Part shown: positions 46,926 to 57,821 of the stretch, piece by piece | Layout of the letters: each line of letters opens with the position of its first letter | Numbering within the stretch: the stretch's first letter is position 1 | Source of the DNA: Gonatopus flavifemur | Lineage: Eukaryota; Arthropoda; Insecta; Hymenoptera; Dryinidae | Assembly (NCBI GenBank): GCA_018340375.1 | Contig: JAFFJZ010000003.1 | Coordinates: 7,626,001 to 7,690,000, forward strand | Reading direction: 5' to 3' | Length of the DNA: 64,000 bases | Notes under the pieces: generated by a model | Told to the model about the DNA's origin: nothing | What the model saw: only the letters and a program-made list of their open reading frames with translations | Database searches by the model: none | Made by a program: the position numbers and the translations under genes

Positions 46926-49751
46926 ATGGCTCACGGTGTGAGCGAAGTGCTCAGTGAAGAAACTTCTTCGTTAGTGAAAATGCAAAAACCTCAACAAGTG
47001 ATCCAGCAACAGAATGTGCGAAAATCATTGGGCGTGATGGGTAGCAGACGTATATTCGCGCCAGCTTTCAAACTCAAGGTACTGGATTCTTATAGAAACG
47101 ATATCGACTGTCGAGGTAATCAACGTGCAACTGCCAGAAAATATGGCATTCATCGAAGACAGATACAAAAGTGGTTACAATGCGAAGACAATTTGAGAAA
47201 CAGTTGCGCCGAGAGCGGTAATAATAACAACAATAACAATAATAATTTATCCTCCAGTGTGCCAACGAGTAACAACAATGTTGTTACGAAACAGCAGGAT
47301 AATATTATTTGTAATGGAAGCGGCAATATCATGCCCGTGACGGAAAATACGACAGGGCCCCTAGTCGTAGCCGTGGCTCCAGCAGCGCCGGCCTTGAACC
47401 TCAGTCTCGCCAGACTGCACGGCGACGAGCTGGCTACCCAGCAAGCATCAGGGCCCCCTCCTTCTCATCATCATCATCTTCAGGATCATCAAGGACCCCC
47501 CTCGCCCCATTGCATCAATGCCAATAATAATTCCCCCAATAATATCGAAAACGTTATGGTTTTGAATCCAACGGCGATGTCCTCTTACGCCGATTATCAA
47601 AAACAAAATCAAGAACTGGAGAACAGAATACAAGTATCCGAAGTAAGATACGAGCTTCTCAAACCGGATTCCGATGTCGAAAGATACTACACGTTGGACG
47701 AAGAAAAATTAAAATCTAGGGAAATTGATTCTTCTCAAAGGTATTCACCAGAAAGTAACAAAGTGTATCAATGCCTTACTTCTTATCATCATTCGATACA
47801 TCAATACAATCACGATGAGATATTATCGACGAGTCATTGCTCTCCAAACGAACATGAGCGCTTTGAGGACTCGACAGTGGATTCCGAAAAGAGAAATAAA
47901 GCTTACATGAACGGCAATAGCGGAGTGTTGCTAGCGCCATCGATGATAAAGACGGAGCGAACGAGCCCAGACTTGGCGGCGACGCCAGGGCCGTACGAGC
48001 AAGCATGTTCACCGGGGGGTGTATCTTCGTCAAGGCTCTCTCACTTCGTTGATCCGTCATCTTCGTCGTCGTCTTCGTCCTCCCTTTCGGAACTCTCGCA
48101 CAGCATAACAACCAACTCTAATAATTCTCTACATTACGAACGTTCGGCCTCTCGGGCATCGGTTAGCCCATCAAATTTACGTGTTGTTCCTGAAATTTTT
48201 CATTCCCCGACACGCACGATCACTCCTGATTGCGAGAAAAAGTCGATCGTGTTTTTACAATCGAAAGAAGAGGAAAATCAAATGAGGGAAGACGAGATCG
48301 TTGAAAAATCTCCGATCAAGGAGGAAATGGAACTAAATGAGGAAAATATTCATCGAATGAAGGACAATTCTATGTCGGTTTGTTACGTAGCGGCACATTC
48401 TCCGAGCCCTCAAGAACAAAATTGTTGTTACGCTTCTCCATCGAGTCCCTTGATCAGTTCAGAAACATCATCGAGCGGTTGCTCCGACAACGAGTTGGAT
48501 CCTTCGACTTGTACTTGCGGGAGACACAATTCTGCCAACGATCTTAATCGTCGAAGATCGTTTTCTCTACGTTTCAAGCTCGACGTATTGGACGCTTTTC
48601 ATCATGACGTATCGGTGGCTGGTAACCAACGCGCCACTGCAAGAAAATTTGGCATCAATAGACGTCAAGTGCAAAAATGGCTGGGCCAAGAGATCGAGTT
48701 GAGAGGAGAAATTGCATTGAGAGGTAATTCTAGGCAAAGATTAGGCCCAATTCCAGATCCTCAAGATACGCAGGAGAATACATGTGACCAGAATATGATC
48801 ATTCATAATTCAATGAATTCCGCTGAAGCTTTGGATTTGACTACAACCACCACGACCACCGCTACTACTACTACTACTACGATCGTGCCTCAAGGACCGG
48901 AGTACAACAGATTAACCCCTCCAAGTTATTTCTGTGATGTCATAGGAGGGTCCTCTCATCAACAACAAAGCCAATACTACGGTAATCAAAACCTGGAACC
49001 TTTGGAAGCAGAATCCAATAGGATATGTAATTTATCGTGTTGTACGAGTCCCAATCAATCCTGTTATCCAGAACTCAGAGGATATACCGAACAAACATCG
49101 TATTGTTACTCTCCCAAATCATCGGAACTTTCGTCGTCTCTTCCAGAACCGGAACCAACTTTTTCACCCTCGAAAAGGTCACATTGTACGCTTTCTTGTT
49201 GTTACGAGTTGCCGCCGTCGAAGAGACTATGTCTGGATATGGAAACGATTGCCACGACAAGAATCACTTCCTGTCAACTCGAAGAAACGCCACCCCAGGA
49301 GACGCCGCTCTGTCTGGTAAAGTCTGAAAAAACTGCCAACGAAGAAGAAGTGGTCAGTTTTCAAACGAGAGAACCTGTTACCAGCACCGTACCAACACCA
49401 CCAGCCGTCCCACCAACGCCATCTTCGATACCCGCCTCGAAAAAAGACGCCATCCTGTTCAAACCTTACTTGGATAATCCTTTGGTTACTAAACCAGCTT
49501 CGGTTAAAGAACAAAGACTATTGTCCCCTATCAGTGTTCAAAATATCAACAACAATAACTGCCAAAGTATCTGCAATTTGAACGAGGAGAGAAGGACCAC
49601 CTCCAACACTCCCCACGATTACAACCTCGAGCTGAGTTTTAGAGTACCGGTTTCTTGTATATCTTGGAGAACCCAACCGAATCATTACGTGGATTTTCCT
49701 CAAGTCAAAAGTGCGTTTGTCAGGTATCCAACGAGTTCCCCCTACACATAA
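46926..49751 (+). CDS. brk: Brinker-type transcriptional repressor with two Brinker DNA-binding domains
   Basis: The protein is 941 residues in one uninterrupted frame; Drosophila brk is also intronless. Brinker is a nuclear repressor of Dpp/BMP target genes that binds GGCGYY-type sites. The start is the first in-frame ATG, with A at -3 and G at +4. Domain 1 (about residues 40-92) reads RRIFAPAFKLKVLD, then GNQRATARKYGIHRRQIQKW. Domain 2 (about 542-595) reads RRRSFSLRFKLDVLDAF, then GNQRATARKFGINRRQVQKW. They share 31 of 52 positions in my hand alignment. The conserved NQRATARK and RRQxQKWL helices are intact in both. FKPY at 845-848 matches the Groucho-binding motif known in Drosophila Brinker. 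ALNLSLA (156-162) and ALDLTT (635-640) resemble PxDLS-type CtBP motifs. The linkers are low-complexity (Asn about 99, His about 180, Ser about 377, Thr about 640). Identity as Brinker is firm; how the two domains share DNA binding is unknown. Confidence 0.96.
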   Translation: MAHGVSEVLSEETSSLVKMQKPQQVIQQQNVRKSLGVMGSRRIFAPAFKLKVLDSYRNDIDCRGNQRATARKYGIHRRQIQKWLQCEDNLRNSCAESGNNNNNNNNNLSSSVPTSNNNVVTKQQDNIICNGSGNIMPVTENTTGPLVVAVAPAAPALNLSLARLHGDELATQQASGPPPSHHHHLQDHQGPPSPHCINANNNSPNNIENVMVLNPTAMSSYADYQKQNQELENRIQVSEVRYELLKPDSDVERYYTLDEEKLKSREIDSSQRYSPESNKVYQCLTSYHHSIHQYNHDEILSTSHCSPNEHERFEDSTVDSEKRNKAYMNGNSGVLLAPSMIKTERTSPDLAATPGPYEQACSPGGVSSSRLSHFVDPSSSSSSSSSLSELSHSITTNSNNSLHYERSASRASVSPSNLRVVPEIFHSPTRTITPDCEKKSIVFLQSKEEENQMREDEIVEKSPIKEEMELNEENIHRMKDNSMSVCYVAAHSPSPQEQNCCYASPSSPLISSETSSSGCSDNELDPSTCTCGRHNSANDLNRRRSFSLRFKLDVLDAFHHDVSVAGNQRATARKFGINRRQVQKWLGQEIELRGEIALRGNSRQRLGPIPDPQDTQENTCDQNMIIHNSMNSAEALDLTTTTTTTATTTTTTIVPQGPEYNRLTPPSYFCDVIGGSSHQQQSQYYGNQNLEPLEAESNRICNLSCCTSPNQSCYPELRGYTEQTSYCYSPKSSELSSSLPEPEPTFSPSKRSHCTLSCCYELPPSKRLCLDMETIATTRITSCQLEETPPQETPLCLVKSEKTANEEEVVSFQTREPVTSTVPTPPAVPPTPSSIPASKKDAILFKPYLDNPLVTKPASVKEQRLLSPISVQNINNNNCQSICNLNEERRTTSNTPHDYNLELSFRVPVSCISWRTQPNHYVDFPQVKSAFVRYPTSSPYT
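49301..49316 (+). promoter_or_regulatory. Perfect match to the silencer consensus inside the brk coding region (site 4)
   Basis: GACGCC-GCTCT-GTCTG matches GRCGNC-N5-GTCTG. It falls in codons 792-797 of brk, so coding constraint may explain it. It is listed because it is the fourth perfect match in the window and lies within the target gene. Confidence 0.3.
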
Positions 49752-52700
49752 TTCATAAGTCTCGATTAAACAATTTCTATAATTAAAGGTTTCGTGAAAA
49801 TTTCGCACTCTTTTTCGAGTACGTGATTTTCAACACGTATGAGTCAGTCAATCTTTCCAATTGATCTCGACTACGAGTCGATCGATAAAACTTGAATCTA
49901 CAAGAACGAGAAAAAGCATTGAATGAAGAAAGGGAGAGAAAGAAGTAGAGAGAAAGGAACACGTATCCAATAATAATAAAAAGCTTGTTATCACTGATCG
50001 CGATTTCTTTTGACTTCACTTCTTTTATCTTATCCACTGATTTTTCGTATTTTTATCATCCAGATTAAAACTCAGCCAGTGACTATCAACCGACTGGTTA
50101 ATTAGCTAGGCCGTTTAGAGGTCGAGTGCTATAATTATAAAGTTATGTCAGCTTCGAGACATGTGGTAAACAAGGAATCTTTTTACAAGAAAAAGAAAGA
50201 GAGCAAACTAAAACTTTATCTCTCTACATCGCGAGATACTATTTGATCAATCGAATTGCGGTACTATGTACACATGATTTGCACTTCTTACGTTTACTTA
50301 CGTAAAATAAGTTCCCGATCATTCGGTCACCTCATTCTCATTCGACGTCTCTCTTCTTTTCCTTGCAAAAACTCGTAGGATGTAACCGAAGGGACCGATC
50401 GAACAATTCATATCATCGAAAATTCAAACAGGGTATGCCAAAAGTGGAGTTCAGTCGGAAAATAAATGTATCTAGGAACGACTGTGCTTTCAAGTACAAA
50501 AGTATGATTTCACGGATTCGCGTGGACATGACAGACACGAATTTGGAGATCCAGCGATGAAGTGAATCACAATTATCGAGAAAAGAAAAATAAATATCCT
50601 CTTTTGTTTCTATTTCCAACGATCCGCGAGCGAACGGACCGCGAGTGCCTTGTTACATAATCCTTTTACACGAATCAAGATTTGTATAACGACTCAAATA
50701 ATTCAAGTTCAGTCACGAGATATCGATGATATTGGCGATTATTATACATACATATATATATATCTATTTTTCACATGATATCCGAAGGTAAATTATTTGT
50801 ATATTTGTTTATCGATAAAGAATTAACGACAAATGTGTTTTTTTTATACAGTTATTACGTATACGCCTGCGCAATCAGTTCAAAATGTAGGCTAGATAAA
50901 TTATCGGACAGAAAGAAAAGAAAAAAGCGCTCAAATGACTCATCGTCGCTATTAGAAGAAAAAAGAAAAAGGTGATAAAAGAAATATCAAGAGTATCTCA
51001 AAAGTATCATAAATATTATGAATTCATAAAGACAATACTACAATTCGTTGTTGAATGATTTAGAATTATTATTGAAATCGGCGAGTCATTCGAGTGCCAT
51101 TGTATTGGATTTTGTTTCTTGCGGAAATTCCACCTTTTAGATTCGACACAACAATTGTGCACAGGAGTTGAAGAAATGGTGTGAAAAAAAGTAAATAATT
51201 TATCCTAAAGGAAATAGATGATTTCAATCCAACTGCAACAAATTGTAATCGCTGGCGGAATTGAAACCCTTCTCGATTCAATATGTCGGAAAGTGTATAT
51301 AACATTTCTCTTGCTCCTCAAATCCATTCAATTGATGCAAAGGGATAATGATTATAAAGAAGAGCAATTTTCTGAATTACCAATTATTACCATTCCAGAC
51401 AGAAGTAGTTACACCGATGTTTCAATATTCATGATATAAACGGACATCATTATTGTATGAAACACTTTCCTCATAGACATGTAAATTCAACAAAATATTA
51501 TTGGAGAACAAAATTATATCCATTAATAGTGGTAGTAGTAGTAGTGTCCCATTTGAATCGAGTTGTCGGTAGAACTGGCCTTGAGAACATATTTTATATT
51601 ATTTGAAACTAATATATTGTCGAAAACGATTGATTTATTTTCTAGTCAATAAAGGATTGAATTTCTCATATTCACCGCGTTTACAATATTGTTACAATAT
51701 CATCGTTCTATATCGTACGAAATAACTCGATTTCAAGCATTGCTGAGGTGCAACATCATCATCATTTCTAATCCAAAATATGTGTTGAGAATTTAATCTA
51801 TTGTTTTCGAATTTCTTTTGCATCGTATTAAGGATTATAGTATTAAATAAATAAAACATATTATGTTAGGTGAATATTGAGTTTTATAAAACAATTCCAA
51901 CCACTCGTTTAGAAATATTATGAAAATATTAAGCCCGGATATAAAACTTCCGTGTGGAAAGGATTCTTCGTCATTGAAGTTCGTCAGGGGAAAAAAATGA
52001 GATAAAGGTTGGAATTTCAACGGGATTCGACCGGAATGAAATTATAGACAAAACCGTATAAAATTATACGGTCGAGCTTTAGTCGAGCCGTATGGGTCAA
52101 GGTGGCAATGTACAATAAAGCATAGCGTAATCATAAGCCATAATGAATTACATAATGCCATAACTTTTTACATAATAAACGCGGAGTGTCGAATGACTGA
52201 CGAAAGGAGTGTAAGGATTGTGTATGCGTGCCTATTGAAAAAAGAAGAAACCGTGCGTTACCTTGCATATGCGTGTACAACAAAATGAGTGAGTTAAGTG
52301 TGTGTGCGCGCGATCGTACATGTGCGTACATATCAGTACAGCCCACAAGAGTCTATTAACGAAGCATAAGGCATATATAAGCAATATTTTTTAAGTACAT
52401 AAAATGAAGGGGACTCGTGGGCGAGCCCCCGCATTTCTATAGTCCATAATATAACAACATGCAAGTAATATTGTCGTATTATGTGCGGTATGTGTAAGTG
52501 TAAGGTATGGCAAAGAATTCGAGGAGAACGGCGTATGGATATATATATATATATATATACACAGATATACATATATCGAAATTATATTTTAATACTATCA
52601 GCTTACACACGCGATGACAAGTGCGCTTCCAGACTGACAGGAGCCTTTTTTTATATACATATTAAATATAAACTATACATATCAGATTAATCGGTCTTCG

Positions 52701-53600
52701 TGCCTTATAACTACGGACAAATCGGGACCAAAAACCAAATTGCTTGTGTAATTTGACAACAAATCGAACGTGGTTTTCGAAATTATTTGAAAATTTTTTT
52801 ATCATGAATATTTATTGACGGAAAAGCGATATTGTTCTTTAAAAGTAAATTTCGCCGACAAGCTATTATCGAAAGTGTGTGATAATCAAATTTCAAAGTA
52901 CAGATGAAAAAATACGAATGCCTTGTTCAAAATTGTGAATTTTATTAATCGATTGGACACGATAAACAAATCAATGAATGAAGAATATAAAGATTCTATT
53001 ATTGTTGAAAGAAGTTTGTATGGGGATTCGAATACGTATTGTATTATTCTTGTTCTTCGGCGGATTTCGCCCAAAGCAACGACTATATTTGTAAAAATTG
53101 TGATTTAATGAAGGTGCGAGAGACAATTTATAGTATAAAACGAGTATGAAAGAAAGAGAGAGAGATGAATTTAGAAAGAAAATTGTGCAAAGATGAAATA
53201 ATTTTTTGTAAACTCAGCGGTGCAAAAATGGTAATTATGTTGAATATTGTATGATATATAATAACAACGGACACAGCCTCACACACAAATTTATTATATA
53301 AGGTCAAACAAATTCGAAAAGAAAATATAAGAGATTATTTTAAAAAAAAATTCTATGGTGTACTCATTTTCCCTTTTTTCCTAATTGATAAGTAGACATC
53401 CGATTATAATCGGATTTGCATCTGCATATGAATAGTGGATTTGAACAATAAACGGAATTTTCAACTTCGAGGTATCATCAAATTCTTTTCCTAAGGGATT
53501 CTTCATTTACTGGCAGACCCCAAGGTTTCAATACAGCAGGGTATTTAACTGAATTATCGTAATGAAAATAATAGAAGAAGTTGCACAATTGATACGCGCA
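49752..53600 (+). other. brk 3' UTR and AT-rich downstream region
   Basis: After the TAA the sequence is AT-rich with no gene. Candidate AATAAA signals occur at about 50461, 50588, 51848 and 53448, so the UTR end cannot be fixed. Other contents: ta microsatellites (about 50750-50762 and 52541-52559), a run of gtagtagtagtag (about 51531) and a gagagagag run (about 53155). Part of 49752 to about 50600 is very likely transcribed as UTR. Confidence 0.45.
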
Positions 53601-53639
53601 CTTCCAGAATAATTCTCGATTGAAATCCGAAATAAATTA

Positions 53640-53828
53640 GACCCTGCCCACATAGCATGCAGTTCTTGAAGATATCTAAAAGAATACTCAATTAAGAGAT
53701 CTTCAAGAAGGTTCTTGAAGAGTTTTTAAAGATATTTTTCAGAAATGTTGGAAAGACATCTTGTAAAAGATGTCGTGATTCAAGACATCTTCAGGATATC
53801 TTAAAGATATCTCCTTGGAAGACTTTAA
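53640..53828. repeat. Repeat rich in AAGATATCTT palindromes (copy 1)
   Basis: Repeated gaagatatctaaaagaat, gatatcttaaagatatctcc and agacatcttcagg words in both orientations. The same motif dominates 54640-54825 and 56388-56577. The downstream side is interrupted by the CCTGGTG element at 53829. The pattern resembles the subterminal repeats of hAT-type elements. Confidence 0.55.
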
Positions 53829-53990
53829 CAAGATATTCCTGGTGAAAATGTCAACGCTCCGAAAGCGAATATTGGAACAAATGAAGCTTGAAATGTTTCA
53901 ATTTTTGCTTCTTTCGCGCTTAGATACTGTTTCGTGTACTCTTCCGCGTCGCTTCATACCCTTCTTACGCTCCCATTTTCACTAAGGATG
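53829..53990. repeat. Dispersed element with CCTGGTG...CACTAAGG ends (copy 2)
   Basis: Same orientation as 25375-25515: aacaaatgaagcttgaaatg, cgcgtcgcttcataccctt, acgctcccattttcacta. The ends cctggtgaaaatgtcaacgc and gcgtaagaag-side cccattttcactaagg are imperfect inverted repeats. It appears inserted within AAGATATCTT-type repeat sequence. Confidence 0.6.
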
Positions 53991-54489
53991 TTTAAGAAGA
54001 TAGATTGTCAGCAAGTTTAGGTTATGAATACCTGATCATATCAATTGACATGAATAACACATGGAATCTGCCTTTTATAATAATCAAATTACAGTTGTGA
54101 TATTTTCGTTCACAAATCGAAAGCTTGAAAAATCTATGCACATGCCAAGAGAGTTCAAATGCTGCAAAAATTACGATTTTGTAACCTTTTAATACCCGCG
54201 CTGGAATTAACGAATCTCTAAAACACAAATATTTTACAAATTACTGAACTTTTTACGCTCAATTTTATGTATTGCCTTCGAGTAAATTGAAAAAAATTCT
54301 CATTTATGCTAATGATTTAAGAAAAATCTGTGGTATCCACGGCCAACTTATCTGACATTTGTTTATATAATAACAGTTTCTTCAAAAGATCACTTTTACT
54401 CTGAAAATGTGCACCACTGACACTATTTCACTATGTCATATTGACTATTATGAGCATCAAAATCAATACGTGAATATATCGTAAAATGC

Positions 54490-54513
54490 GCGGGTTCGAT
54501 TCCCGCAACCTCG
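54490..54513 (+). other. tRNA T-arm-like fragment
   Basis: GCGGG-TTCGATT-CCCGC makes a perfect 5-bp stem with a 7-base loop containing the GGTTCGATTCC box B, followed by a 7-base aacctcg in the place of an acceptor strand. I find no matching cgaggtt acceptor strand, box A or D-arm about 70 bases upstream. It is a 3' tRNA remnant or part of a tRNA-derived repeat, not an intact tRNA gene. Confidence 0.45.
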
Positions 54514-54639
54514 AGATTTGAGAAAAAGTCAACTTCGTAGCAGAGCGAGAGCGATAATTAAAGACTAAACAGGGGGAAGGAGGAAAAAAAGACGTTACAA
54601 TTTTTTTGTGAATAAATTCAAGCTACTTCCAAGACATTT

Positions 54640-54828
54640 TTATGGATTTTTCACAAGACATCTCTAAGAAATCTTGAAGAACTCTTTTAGATTTCTTGAT
54701 TTCTTCTTAAAGATATCTTTGAGAAGTCTCCGAGAGATCTTTTAGAAATCTATTCATGTTGCGACTTCTTGTACTTTTGGAAGATATCGTTTAGAATTCT
54801 AAAAGATATCTTTGTGTCTGTTTGGGAA
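54640..54828. repeat. AAGATATCTT-rich repeat adjoining the hAT transposase relic
   Basis: Words such as caagacatctctaagaaatc, cttcttaaagatatctttg, gaagatatcgtttagaattc, taaaagatatctttgtgtc match the family at 53640 and 56388. It lies directly against the hAT coding remnant at 54829, so it may be the internal or subterminal region of the same element. Confidence 0.5.
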
Positions 54829-55013
54829 GTTTCAAAGTACTCGAACGAGTGAATTCTTATATCAACGAGACAAATCAGACTCTGCCTGAAATGATTTCTA
54901 TGGAAATGGCACGATATTTTCAATTCTGTCCGATGACATCGGTAGACGTAGAACACTCATTTTCGGCTTTTAAATTGATACCTCACGAAAAGCGTCACAA
55001 ATTTTTTATTTGA
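54829..55013 (+). pseudogene. hAT transposase C-terminal dimerisation-domain relic
   Basis: The frame contains EMARYFQFCPMTSVDVEHSF followed by SAFKLIPHEKRH. This is the conserved C-terminal dimerisation block of hAT transposases (pattern P-hydrophobic-TSVDVERSFS, then a basic segment). Only about 60 residues remain; the catalytic core and N-terminal BED-type region are absent upstream, where non-coding repeat sequence stands. The fragment is not a functional transposase. Confidence 0.75.
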
Positions 55014-56149
55014 AATATATTCATAATTTAGGATTGATGCTCTGGAAACAATTGTATTGTTGAATTTTTATTTTCTAAAGTATATTCTACAATTCGCGGA
55101 GATTTATTCGATTTATAAAGCTTAGATTTAATATTTGAGCAATAAAATGTTGATTTCAAATCAAATTGTGACTTTTTCATTATTGCATATTTGCATGCAT
55201 ATTTTGGCATTTTGATAGTGCATATAATTCGATGTCTATTGATGAGTATCTCGCGCGAAGACAATTTTACGCAATTTTACGTAGAATTAATATCAGAATT
55301 CTTTTTTATTTTATAAATGATATTGAATCTCTGCAATAGAATTTACTCTACATAATAATTACTCCGATCACGAAATATATATTTATAATTATTCTGTACT
55401 CTTCTTAATTCAAGTATCAATTCTACTCATTATTTGGTACAAGTGAACGATACTTATTACGTTCAAATTGTTCGATTCGCATTATTTATTTTTATATCAA
55501 TTGTTCGAATCCATACAAAAGAACATTCCAAAGATCAAAGGTCTTTGAGGATTGAGGACACAAACTCAAGAAATATCATGTCAAGTCGATCAAATGAAGC
55601 CATATATTGAATAATCATCAAATACCGATACACAGTAGAAAATAAAGAACAGTCAAACTTTAAGGGTGTCTCCTGGTCGATTTTTTCACTAGAAAACTAC
55701 TAGATCGTTTCAACCATTCCACGTCGTTAATATTCAATTAATTACATTGACCTTGAGATAAAAAAAATCCAGAATAAATCAGAGATGCCGGCTCTGGTCT
55801 CAAAATAATTGTACATGGATTATATTTGTTATAATATCAAAAAAACTGAATAGAGGTTTCTTATTGGCTGATGAAGAAATTTCGTTCTAATTATTTATGA
55901 CGAGTTCCTTTGATCCAAAGTTTAATGCAATTGATTGAATATTTTTTACGTAAAATGGTTGAAACGATCCAGTAGTTTTTTGGTGAAAAACACCAATACA
56001 AATCTAGCCATCCGAAGTATGAATATTATTTATTTTTTTTTTAATCGAGTCCAATTCAACTGAATCCTTTTTCTGAACTAGAAATTTTCTATGAAAAAAA
56101 AGGATCGATCCTTTCCTTTCAATTTCTCAAACTTGAAGAAAATGTCTTT
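55014..56149. other. Gene-free stretch, nothing recognised
   Basis: Very AT-rich. Frames are short and mirrored on both strands, and no repeat boundaries are clear. Confidence 0.45.
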
Positions 56150-56154
56150 GCCCT

Positions 56155-56363
56155 AATTCTGATAAATCTTGTTTCCGATGGGAAAAATAATTCATTTAAT
56201 CGGGAAAATTCTTCATTGAGTTGAAACCATGTTCTTCGAATTCAAGAAGGAATATATTTCTGCTTCAGTTTGAGAATTTTTCATTTGAATCTGATGAAAA
56301 CTTTTCCCATTTGATTGAATTTTCTTCCATTGAAAGAGAGATTTATTAGAATGAGGGCAAAGA
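56155..56363. repeat. MITE with 24-bp ends, TCTTTGCCCTAATTCT...
   Basis: The left end tctttgccctaattctgata, aatc pairs with the right end gatttattagaatgagggca, aaga. Inner gaaaaata / tttcccat segments also pair. A related end, gtgggcaaagaaatc, occurs at about 44573. No coding capacity. Confidence 0.65.
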
Positions 56364-56387
56364 AATTTTTGGGTCCTCAATGCACCC

Positions 56388-56577
56388 ACACAGCACTCGT
56401 TGTCTAAAAAGTATCTTCAGAAATAATCAAGAACAATACACATCTTTTAAAAATCTCAAACTGTTCTTACTTCTAAAAGATATCTTCAAAAACGTTTTCA
56501 GAAACCTTTGAGAATTTTCTGAAAGACATCTTTCTTACTTCTCGAAGATATCTTTAAGACAACGAGTGCTGTGTGGT
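56388..56577. repeat. MITE with 20-bp ends CCACACAGCACTCGTTGTCT and AAGATATCTT subterminals
   Basis: The left end ccacacagcactcgttgtct and the right end agacaacgagtgctgtgtgg are perfect inverted repeats. Subterminal aaaagatatcttca and gaagatatctttaa motifs link it to the repeats at 53640-53828 and 54640-54828. It is probably a hAT-derived non-autonomous element; the transposase relic beside the 54640 copy supports this. Confidence 0.75.
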
Positions 56578-57730
56578 TACACTTGATTCGAAAGGTCCTA
56601 TATTCGTTTAGAGCAAACTTTTTTTTTAGTTAGGAATTAATTCTCACCAATAAAAAGTAAATATTGCGTCTAAAAATGAGATATCTGAAAGATAAATCCT
56701 TAAACAAAATTCCCACGGGTCCTTAAATCTAAAAAGATAGATCGATCACACGTATCGAAGAGAAATTCAAGGTTGTGGGGACCTTGTTGGAATATCAATT
56801 CGTTATCTTCTCGAAACCAAATTTCCAACATTCATGTTTATTACCGAGGGAACGCGAAAATTCACTCGATTTTTTTTTCAATTTTTTATTGAGAAATTGC
56901 ACATCATATTGTTGTTGAATTCGACAATATTTGTATTTTTGGACAATGAAAAAAAAACATGTTTCTATCACAGAAAATTTACTAAGACTATCCATTTCCG
57001 AGAATTCTCTTTGCGCATTTACTTGCTGAGCGACGAAAGCGGTTTCGAAGGCGCGGCCCTGACTGCGAATGACGAGAGGGAAGCTTTGAGAAGTTCCTCT
57101 CGTACGATGCTGACACCATTATTGAATTTGTATGTGCGTATTCATAGAATATCTACATGAATAGCTTTTCTACACAAATTTACTCTATGGTCATTCCGAA
57201 ATTCATCGCAAATTTGTACTTTTCAAATGGGATTCTGTTAATTTCAACGAAGTTCATTCGTGACCCCAATTGAAAATTATATTAAAATCTCTCCGTTCGT
57301 TTTAATAAATTGGAAATTTTATTTATCAATTTTTTTAGGATGTTGAGATAGAAAGGTTTGAAATGAATAATCGCCTGTATGGATACTAAATTCGGTTTCT
57401 CTATACAGACAAAAAGTAATTTTGAAAGTATCTAGTTTAGTCTTCTTCTAAACTAATTTTTGTATTAGATTTTTTTTAAATTTTCTGAAAGAATTCTTAA
57501 GAAATATCTCTGAAATTCTTATTGGTATCGCATAATAAATCTTCCAGAGTTTCATCAGTTGTTTATTAGTTACTTGAAGATATAGTTTAGAATTTCTGCT
57601 TTCAAAAAAATCCCTTTCAATTTCGTAGAAGATTATTAAACTTTGCAAGTCACATGACAAATGGTTGAACAACAATTTCGCTTCGAATTAAAAAAAACAG
57701 CCAAAAATGGCAAAAATTTCAACAGCTGCC
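56578..57730. other. Gene-free stretch; small GC-richer segment at 57010-57120
   Basis: Inside an AT-rich region the segment gagcgacgaaagcggtttcg, aaggcgcggccctgactgcg is markedly different in composition and open on the + strand (SDESGFEGAALTANDE). I see no splice-bounded exon or domain. It is unexplained. Confidence 0.35.
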
Positions 57731-57821
57731 CAGATAAGAAGAAACGATAGAAACCAACGAAAAAGATCAAAAACCGCATTCAAAGTCTATCCGTTTCTAT
57801 CTCCTCTTATCTGTTTCCATG
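57731..57821. repeat. Short foldback with cagataag...cttatctg ends
   Basis: The left arm cagataagaagaaacgatag, aaac pairs with the right arm gtttctatctcctcttatctg. The total length is about 91 bp. It is a minor MITE or hairpin with no coding capacity. Confidence 0.55.
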
